Below are positions 42,596-48,374 of a stretch of 48,374 nt of DNA, in pieces. The stretch is from Sneathiellales bacterium. Lineage in GTDB: Bacteria > Pseudomonadota > Alphaproteobacteria > JANQFL01. The stretch lies in assembly GCA_028277845.1 (NCBI GenBank), contig JANQFL010000058.1, positions 1 to 48,374 on the forward strand, written 5' to 3'. A program made the translations under genes and the position numbers. Under the pieces are notes generated by a model, which searched no databases, was not told the origin of the DNA, and saw only the letters and a program-made list of their open reading frames with translations. Position 1 is the stretch's first letter. Each line of letters begins with the position of its first letter.

Positions 42596-43423
42596 CTAAC
42601 GTATGGTTATCACAACCTCCAGGTATCGGGCCGGAACGACCATGGCACCGTCGGTCGCCATGTTGTAGCGGTCGACCAGGCCATGAAGATCCTCTGCCAG
42701 GTCATCCCGTGCCGGCATGTCCAGGGCATCGAACGCCTTTTGCAGCGGCCCGTAAACCGTGCGCCACATATCCAGCCAATGGGTGCCGGACTTGTAGCGG
42801 AAGTTGAAGGTCTGTTCGCTCGCGTCGATGGCGACGGCGTCTTCGTCGAACAATTCGTTGAGCCGTTCGCGCGTGCCCCACATGGCCGGTGACGGCAAAC
42901 CCTCGGGCGGTGGAACGTGTTTGCCGATGGTCTTGAACAACTGTCCGACAAAGCTGTCGGGCGTCCAGTTGGCCAGGCCGATCTTCCCGCCCGACCGGCA
43001 AACCCTGACTATTTCCTGCGCGGCTTTCTCCTGGTTCGGCGTGAACATGACGCCGAACGTCGAGGTGACGGCATCAAAGGAGTTCTCGTCGAACGGCAGG
43101 TCTTCGGCGTCCGCGCGGCGGAACGCGATGGTCAGCCGTTCGGCATTGGCCCGTTCCATGCCGCGTTTGAGCAAGGCTTCGACATAGTCCGTCGATACCA
43201 CGTCGCACCACCGGCGCGCCGCCGCCAGACTGGCATTGCCGTTACCCGCGGCCACGTCCAGTACGCGTTGGCCCGGGCGCAGATCGAGCGCTTCGCTCAA
43301 CTTCTCGCCGACCAGCTGCAACGTCGTTCCGACAACGGCATAATCTCCGGCGGACCACGTCGCGTGTTGCTTGACCTTGATGGCTTCGAGGTCAGGTGCC
43401 GGAGACGCTGGATGTTCGGACAT
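42596..43423 (-). CDS. class I SAM-dependent methyltransferase
   Basis: A 275-residue Rossmann methyltransferase: motif I VLDVAAGNGNASLAAA at about 53-68, motif II-like ADAEDLPFDENSFDAVTS near 107-125, and a motif near GGKIGLANWTPD at 150. It resembles the UbiE/Methyltransf_11 group. Substrate is unknown. It is on the same strand as the SARP regulator gene upstream (143 bp gap), with no obvious shared function. Confidence 0.87.
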   Translation of the reverse strand: MSEHPASPAPDLEAIKVKQHATWSAGDYAVVGTTLQLVGEKLSEALDLRPGQRVLDVAAGNGNASLAAARRWCDVVSTDYVEALLKRGMERANAERLTIAFRRADAEDLPFDENSFDAVTSTFGVMFTPNQEKAAQEIVRVCRSGGKIGLANWTPDSFVGQLFKTIGKHVPPPEGLPSPAMWGTRERLNELFDEDAVAIDASEQTFNFRYKSGTHWLDMWRTVYGPLQKAFDALDMPARDDLAEDLHGLVDRYNMATDGAMVVPARYLEVVITIR

Positions 43424-43566
43424 AGGAAACTTCCTCGAGTGCGGGCCATGGCCCAGACAGACCGTAGGGTGAAATCGGAACGGAAGTCCGTGAGCGCCGT
43501 CACACTTCCGACAGTGCGGTTTTAGGAGGCAGGGGTGGAAACCGGCGTTGAAACCAGCGTTGGAAT

Positions 43567-45555
43567 TTAGGTTTCGGCGATATTCACGCCGGCACGCCGC
43601 AGTCCTTCGGAAAAAATTTTCGAATGCTCGGGGTTTTTGAACGGATAGGAGGCGGCGAGATACGTATGATCCAGCGGCGGTGACAGCTTGGCAAGCCGTT
43701 GAACCGCCGGTTCCGCCGCCGATTTGTCGCCTTTGAGACCATGCAGGACCACCAGTCTCTGAACACCGCGGACATAGTCCGGATCGGCATCCTGTGATCG
43801 TCCGATGTGTGTTTCCGCCGCGTCCAGATTACCATCGAGCATATTCCACAGCGCCAGGTCCGCTTCGACGACGGCGGTATAGGGATAAACGGGGTCGAGC
43901 CTGAACAGCTGCTCCTGATTGAACCGGGCGTCGTCCAGGCGGCCGCAAAACCCCTGAATGCAGCCACCGAAGTGGTAGGACCAGCTGCCGCTCGGATTGA
44001 GCTTGATCGCCCTGTCGAGATGTTCCGCCGCCTTTTCATGGCGGCGGTTGGTCCACAGTTCGCCGACGCCGGTCAGGGCGTGCGCCATCCAGGAGCCGGG
44101 ATCGATCTGCAGGGCTTCCCCCGCCGCGTCGAGCGTTGCCCGGAATACCTCGCGAAACGGCAGATCGGCGCGCAGGGACCAGCCTTTCATGGCCTGTTGA
44201 AAACGGACGAATGCGATGATGACGTGCGGCAGACCGAAGCCGGGGTCCAGCCTGGCTGCCTTGCGTGCCAGGACGATCGCCTCGTCGTAGGCATCGGCGC
44301 CACCCATGTTTGCCAACCAGTGTGCCCGCATGGCCAGGTCCCAGGCGTCGTAGTCTTCCGGCCTTTTTCGCAACAGCCGCTGGCGTTCGGCGGTTTCGAT
44401 TTGCGGCATGACGCTTTGCACCACCCTGGCCACCAGTTCGTCTTCCACCTCGAAGATGTCATCCATGTGGCAGTCGAAACGGTTCGACCAGAGTTGCTGA
44501 TTGTGCCGGGCATCGACAAGCTCGACGGACAAGCGGATGCGGGAGCCTGCACGGCGCAAGCTGCCCGCCAGGACATACCGTGCGCCAACGGCCTGGCCGA
44601 CTTCCGACGCTGTTCCGGACGCGTTTTTGAAGCGCTGGGTCGAGTTGTGGGAAATGACCGGCAGTAGACGCCACGCCGACAGTCCGGCAATGATCTCGAG
44701 CGCCAGGCTGTCGGCCAAATGCTCGTTTTCATCGGTCGGGTTGAGATCTTGAAACGGCGGCACCGCAATCGCCGGTCGCGACAGGATGTCCGCCGTCAGC
44801 TGGACTTGACTGTCCGAATTGGTGATCGTCTCCCCGGCCTTTTCCGTCTCAAGGTCCGCCCCTTGGCGCCGCCAGGCCGCGACCAGTTGATCGTCCGAGC
44901 CATACTCCGTCAATAATCTGCGCGCGTTGTCGAATATTTGCCGGGCCTCGCGGGACCGTCCGTGCCGCTGCAGGCACGCGCATTGGGCGGCATGGCCTTG
45001 CGGGTCGCTGGGATCGAGGGCGGCGAGTTTGGCGGACAGTTCGATTTGAACGTCCGGAGCCAGGTCGGAACTCGCGAGCACCAGGTTCAGCACCTTCTTC
45101 TGAACTTGAATGGCTTCGCCGGCCGCGGCGATGCGCCATGCTTCGAACTCCGGACTGCTATCCAGCCGGATATCGGCCAAAGCAGGCTCACCGAGCGCTG
45201 TTTGAGTCAGGTCGCCGGATGATACGGTGCTGTTTTCATGTGACCAGCGACGTAGGGTCAGTATGTCGACCTCGAGGCTGTCGTGATCCACATGAACCGT
45301 ATCGCGGTCGGCAAGGAGAACGGCCGAAGCGCCACCCAGCGCCGCGCGAACCTTGGACAAGGCCCATCGCAAAGAGGCGCGCGGGTCGGCGGTGCGCGAG
45401 AAAAACAATTCGCACAATTTGTCGCGATGCACGGGTCGTGGCGCCAGCGCGACATAGACCAGCAAGGCGCGCACGGCCTTTGATCGCGGCAGCGATACCG
45501 GTGCGCCATCAATTCGTAGACACAATTCGCCAATGGTCTGCAACGAAACGGTCAC
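43567..45555 (-). CDS. SARP/BTAD-type transcription regulator with TPR-rich C-terminus
   Basis: 662 residues from the GTG at 45555 with GGGAG 6 nt upstream; a TTG at 45624 would add 23 residues. An OmpR/SARP-like winged helix is at about 5-80 (GELCLRIDGAPVSLPRSKAVRALL), and a BTAD/TPR-like region at about 80-250. A FlgO/TolB-like domain (PAIAVPPFQDL...EHLADSLALEIIAGL) is at 265-390, and tetratricopeptide repeats run to the end. Similar proteins in alphaproteobacteria pair with adenylate-cyclase-like sensors. No ligand is known. Confidence 0.85.
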   Translation of the reverse strand: MTVSLQTIGELCLRIDGAPVSLPRSKAVRALLVYVALAPRPVHRDKLCELFFSRTADPRASLRWALSKVRAALGGASAVLLADRDTVHVDHDSLEVDILTLRRWSHENSTVSSGDLTQTALGEPALADIRLDSSPEFEAWRIAAAGEAIQVQKKVLNLVLASSDLAPDVQIELSAKLAALDPSDPQGHAAQCACLQRHGRSREARQIFDNARRLLTEYGSDDQLVAAWRRQGADLETEKAGETITNSDSQVQLTADILSRPAIAVPPFQDLNPTDENEHLADSLALEIIAGLSAWRLLPVISHNSTQRFKNASGTASEVGQAVGARYVLAGSLRRAGSRIRLSVELVDARHNQQLWSNRFDCHMDDIFEVEDELVARVVQSVMPQIETAERQRLLRKRPEDYDAWDLAMRAHWLANMGGADAYDEAIVLARKAARLDPGFGLPHVIIAFVRFQQAMKGWSLRADLPFREVFRATLDAAGEALQIDPGSWMAHALTGVGELWTNRRHEKAAEHLDRAIKLNPSGSWSYHFGGCIQGFCGRLDDARFNQEQLFRLDPVYPYTAVVEADLALWNMLDGNLDAAETHIGRSQDADPDYVRGVQRLVVLHGLKGDKSAAEPAVQRLAKLSPPLDHTYLAASYPFKNPEHSKIFSEGLRRAGVNIAET

Positions 45556-45721
45556 ACGGTGCTCCCGTTGGTTTGCCAGCGTATCGTACCGGATATTCCC
45601 CTGTTCGGCGACCTGGACCCGCAAGGTGTGATTTTCGTCACAGGGCGCGGGTGCCGGGCGGCATAGACCGGATTGACCGTCATGGGCACCGTGAAGCGGT
45701 AATCAGGAACTGGAGGACACC

Positions 45722-46039
45722 ATGCAGCGGATTGTTCTGTGGCACACCTTGTGGGCCGTCGTTGTCGCTTTTGCCTATCTCACTCCGAAGACCGGGTCCG
45801 CCGAAGTGGCCGGGCATCAAACCCTCGATGGCCGGTATGCCGTCGTCGCCACGGAAATCTACGCGACCTCCGACCCGGACCCGGACAGCCGGCGCAAACC
45901 GTTGATCGTATTGATCGACACCTGGACGGGCCGGGCGTGGAGCTTGTCGGAAGACCGCAAGTGGACGGCCATACCTTACGGGCTTGCCAACGGCGTATTC
46001 ACGCCGCCCAAGCAAGTGCCTTCCCGGTCCATCAAGTGA
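45722..46039 (+). CDS. small exported protein of unknown function
   Basis: 105 residues with an N-terminal signal peptide (about 1-26), then a short soluble domain with YAVVATEIYAT and VLIDTWTGRAW, the latter a beta-propeller-like or tag-like strand. GGAGGAC precedes the ATG. No family is recognised. It starts 167 bp from the divergent SARP gene and converges with the secreted hydrolase gene. Confidence 0.75.
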   Translation: MQRIVLWHTLWAVVVAFAYLTPKTGSAEVAGHQTLDGRYAVVATEIYATSDPDPDSRRKPLIVLIDTWTGRAWSLSEDRKWTAIPYGLANGVFTPPKQVPSRSIK

Positions 46040-46057
46040 TTGCCTGATGGGTTTGCG

Positions 46058-46858
46058 TTACCTGGACATGAGGAATTCGAGGATGGCCTGCTTCGCCTGC
46101 AACGCGTGCTCCAGGTTGACGGAGTTCATGATCGCATGACCATTGTTTTGCAGCACCAGCGACCGGGCGTTTTTCCGTCCGTTGAAGTAAAGACCGCAAT
46201 GCCGGCCTTTCTTGGCTTCGTACCAGGGGTCGTCGGCCGCAATGATGGTCAGGACCGGTATCTCGTCAGGGGTCCGAAGGCCCTGATAGCGGCCGCGGCC
46301 ATCGCAGTGCCATCCCGTTATGATGACGCCGGTGAAGTCGTTTCCGTCGTATCCCGCCAAAGCCATGCCGCCCTCGCTGAATCCGATGGCGAACACGCGG
46401 TCCTGATCAACCCAGGGAATGGCCCGCAATTGCTTTCGGGCGTAAGCGATTTCCTCGATACGGTAGGCGTGAGCCTCCGGTGCGCTGCTGGTCGAGAACG
46501 TGTCGGTTCGGCAGTTCGACCGCCGGCCGACACGGGCGAAACTATCGGGGAAAAACACGGCATAACCGACTTCCATGTAGGCGATCCGGGCGCTTTCTTC
46601 CTCGACGCCGATACCGTCACAGCCGTGGAAATACAGAATGGCCGGTACCTTGCGGGAACCCGGAATGGCCCGAACGGCAGATTGAACGCCGGCCTCCCGC
46701 CAACGGCCGAACACCGGCAAGGCGCCGGTTGCGTTCGCCGGCAGCGCTATTGTTGCTGCCCGCCAGGTCGCCGCGACACCGGTCCGATCGGCGGTTCCCG
46801 CGGCCTCTGCCGACGATACGCCCAACATCAACGCAACCAGTCCGACAACAAATTTCAC
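46058..46858 (-). CDS. secreted dienelactone-hydrolase-like alpha/beta hydrolase
   Basis: 266 residues: signal peptide at 1-19 (cleavage near SSAEA), then an alpha/beta hydrolase with GCDG oxyanion-region and nucleophile elbow GFSEGG near 161. A late acid (AADDPW) and a C-terminal His (NNGHAIMN) complete the likely triad. Serine, not Cys, is the nucleophile, so it is DLH-like but not a true dienelactone hydrolase. It is probably periplasmic; substrate unknown. Confidence 0.85.
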   Translation of the reverse strand: MKFVVGLVALMLGVSSAEAAGTADRTGVAATWRAATIALPANATGALPVFGRWREAGVQSAVRAIPGSRKVPAILYFHGCDGIGVEEESARIAYMEVGYAVFFPDSFARVGRRSNCRTDTFSTSSAPEAHAYRIEEIAYARKQLRAIPWVDQDRVFAIGFSEGGMALAGYDGNDFTGVIITGWHCDGRGRYQGLRTPDEIPVLTIIAADDPWYEAKKGRHCGLYFNGRKNARSLVLQNNGHAIMNSVNLEHALQAKQAILEFLMSR

Positions 46859-46922
46859 CGGGTGGGGCTCCCATTCTTGTGGCGCGCTTTGCCTAGAGTT
46901 AAGCTAATGAACAAATAAAAGG

Positions 46923-48272
46923 ATGCAAGCGATGAGATCCCCAATGCATGGCCCGAACCGCCTCCTTGCCGGAGGCGCCGTACTTATCCCATTGCTGTTT
47001 GCTGGAACGGCGCTCGGCCAGACGGCCCGGCCGCAGGTGGGCGACACGTACTATTTCAATTGCCGTTATGGCGGCGGATTTCAGATCCAGGAAACCTACA
47101 AGGTCACGGCGGCGCGCCAGCACATGGTGCGGGTTTCCGTCGAAACCGGGCAAAAGAAGAATTGGTACGAGAAGCCGTATTACTTCCTGCCGACCACGCT
47201 GATGACACGCGAGAAGATCGGCGGCAAGGACCGGTCCATGCGGCGCATTCCGTCGGACTTCGATGGTTTGAAGGCGATGAAGGTCGGAACCAGCTTCAAG
47301 GGTTGGCTCAACGAAAAGCGTAGCGGCAAGACCCTGAACTGGAGTTACAAGATCGCCGTCGTCGGGAGCGACAGATTCTACACCAAGAAATACGGCGATC
47401 TCGAAGTCAAGGTCGTGGATGAACAGCGTTTCGCCAATCTCTATTCCTCGACATTGATCAGCTACTATTCACCGCAACTGCGGTTCCCGGTGTTCTGGAA
47501 ATACTCCGATTCCAACGACAGCCGAATCGAATGCCGGCTGGATGATGCCGAATTGGCGCAGGCTTTGGTGGCATCGGCCCCGTCCAAACAGGACGATGCC
47601 ATTTCACGCAAATCGGCGGCGCAACAACCTGCCGCGCGTGTCACGATGATGACCGTGGCCAATGCCAACGTCCGGGCGAAGCCGGGCGTCGGCGCGCAGA
47701 AGGTCGCGGTGCTGCCGGCGGAATCGAAAGTCACCGTGCTCAACAACGTCAAGGTTGGTGGCGAGTTGTGGTACGAAGTCGGCCTGGATGGCGGCAAGTC
47801 CGGGTTCGTCTACGGGCCGCTGCTCAGCGCCGGCGCGCCGGCGCAGAAACTGGCCGCCTTACCGAAGGCGGCGCCTGCTCCGGCACCGGCCGCGCCCGCT
47901 CAACCGGCCGTAAAGACGCGGGCCATCGGGCCGGCCGCGGCCAAGTCGGTGCGTATCGCCCGTTTGGACGAAGTCTTTCGGTCTGGCCTGCTGACCAAGC
48001 AGGAATACGAACGCAAGCTGGCGGAAATCAAAGGCGAGAAAGCGGTCGGAACCGTGGCGGAACAACTGTCGGGCATCAACCGCCGCTTCCGCGGCGGCAA
48101 ACTGACGCCCGAGGAATTCATCCAGGCCCGCTCCAAAGTGCTGCAAACCATCAGTCCGCAGTCCATGGACGTCAAAAACGGACTGGTCCTGCTCGATCAA
48201 TTGATCGAAAAGAAACTGATCTCGCAAACCGAATACGGCCGCAAACGGCAACAGATGATCGACGGGATTTAG
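46923..48272 (+). CDS. exported SH3b protein with SHOCT-like repeats
   Basis: 449 residues. The signal peptide ends near residue 33, and an N-terminal domain of unknown type (about 35-215) follows. A bacterial SH3 domain is at about 237-305 (ANVRAKPGVGAQKVAVLPAE pattern), then a Pro/Ala linker. Three C-terminal short helical SHOCT-like units follow (e.g. LDEVFRSGLLTKQEYERKL, then FRGGKLTPEEF, then LIEKKLISQTEYGRK). SH3b domains often bind peptidoglycan. An ATG at 46932 is an alternative start. The second repeat element begins 7 bp after the stop. Confidence 0.82.
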   Translation: MQAMRSPMHGPNRLLAGGAVLIPLLFAGTALGQTARPQVGDTYYFNCRYGGGFQIQETYKVTAARQHMVRVSVETGQKKNWYEKPYYFLPTTLMTREKIGGKDRSMRRIPSDFDGLKAMKVGTSFKGWLNEKRSGKTLNWSYKIAVVGSDRFYTKKYGDLEVKVVDEQRFANLYSSTLISYYSPQLRFPVFWKYSDSNDSRIECRLDDAELAQALVASAPSKQDDAISRKSAAQQPAARVTMMTVANANVRAKPGVGAQKVAVLPAESKVTVLNNVKVGGELWYEVGLDGGKSGFVYGPLLSAGAPAQKLAALPKAAPAPAPAAPAQPAVKTRAIGPAAAKSVRIARLDEVFRSGLLTKQEYERKLAEIKGEKAVGTVAEQLSGINRRFRGGKLTPEEFIQARSKVLQTISPQSMDVKNGLVLLDQLIEKKLISQTEYGRKRQQMIDGI

Positions 48273-48278
48273 TTCCTA

Positions 48279-48374
48279 GAGCAGTTCCTCTTTAGATGGA
48301 ATCCATTCTGTTTCTCGAGCGGCCTGCCCATCCACCAGGAAGACGGGGCAGCGCGATGCCGGGCATCGCGCAAG
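48279..48374. mobile_element. left part of a second MITE-like repeat copy (cut by window end)
   Basis: Starts GAGCAGTTCC at 48279 and matches the copy at 34093 closely from ATTCTG onwards, including the GCGCGATG hairpin, with 38 identical consecutive bases at 48305-48342. Only the first 96 bp are visible. Differences from the first copy lie mainly in the outer repeat. Confidence 0.8.

Overview
This is chromosomal sequence from a high-GC alphaproteobacterium. I estimate about 60-63% GC outside one AT-richer island. The proteins and neighbourhoods (aroC, fabI, a DnaJ-type chaperone and pdxH together; paired bacterioferritins; a PEP-CTERM/PrsT surface-protein system; branched-chain-type ABC transporters with acyl-CoA ligases) suggest a Rhodospirillales-like organism, but no rRNA or other phylogenetic marker is present to prove it. 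I found no tRNA, rRNA, CRISPR array, integrase or transposase.

Layout. 0.1-11.3 kb is ordinary core sequence: a minus-strand block (aroC, fabI, DnaJ-like, exported Sel1-repeat protein, lipoprotein) faces a plus-strand block (pdxH, CDF transporter, phosphotransferase/kinase fusion, universal stress protein, short-chain dehydrogenase). 11.35-16.84 kb is an AT-richer defence-type island. It holds a Septu-like ATPase/HNH pair and a DUF5131 (phage Gp37/Gp68)/TcmP pair. The island sits at the 3' end of a GNAT acetyltransferase gene: the intact gene lies on the right, a diverged duplicate of its 3' end lies on the left, and the homology stops at a 25-bp perfect direct repeat. A second, frameshifted GNAT remnant of another subfamily lies between the two cargo pairs.

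17.3-20.8 kb holds an aminotransferase coupled to that GNAT gene, a lipase-like hydrolase and a PEP-CTERM protein behind a consensus sigma-54 promoter. 21.0-24.4 kb is an iron locus: two Fur-like dyads sharing a 16-bp core, a candidate small RNA or leader ending in a strong terminator, three overlapping genes of unknown function with Cys motifs, bfd, a small basic ORF and two bacterioferritins, one lacking the haem-ligand Met. 24.5-30.4 kb holds a sterol-desaturase-family enzyme, two hypotheticals, the PEP-CTERM system TPR protein PrsT and a second PEP-CTERM protein with its own sigma-54-like promoter and a 24-bp palindrome.

30.4-41.1 kb is acyl-CoA and ABC-transport biology: an acyl-CoA ligase, an MBL-fold hydrolase, and a livHMGF-fadD-livK operon split by a 268-bp repeat element with terminal inverted repeats, closed by a terminator; an Fe(II)/2-oxoglutarate dioxygenase follows. 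41.1-48.3 kb holds an adenylate cyclase paired with a truncated haemoglobin, a methyltransferase, a SARP/TPR regulator, secreted proteins and, at the right edge, a truncated second copy of the repeat element.

The strongest leads for something undescribed are the iron-responsive operon with its candidate small RNA, the integrase-less island at the GNAT 3' end, and the globin/cyclase pair.
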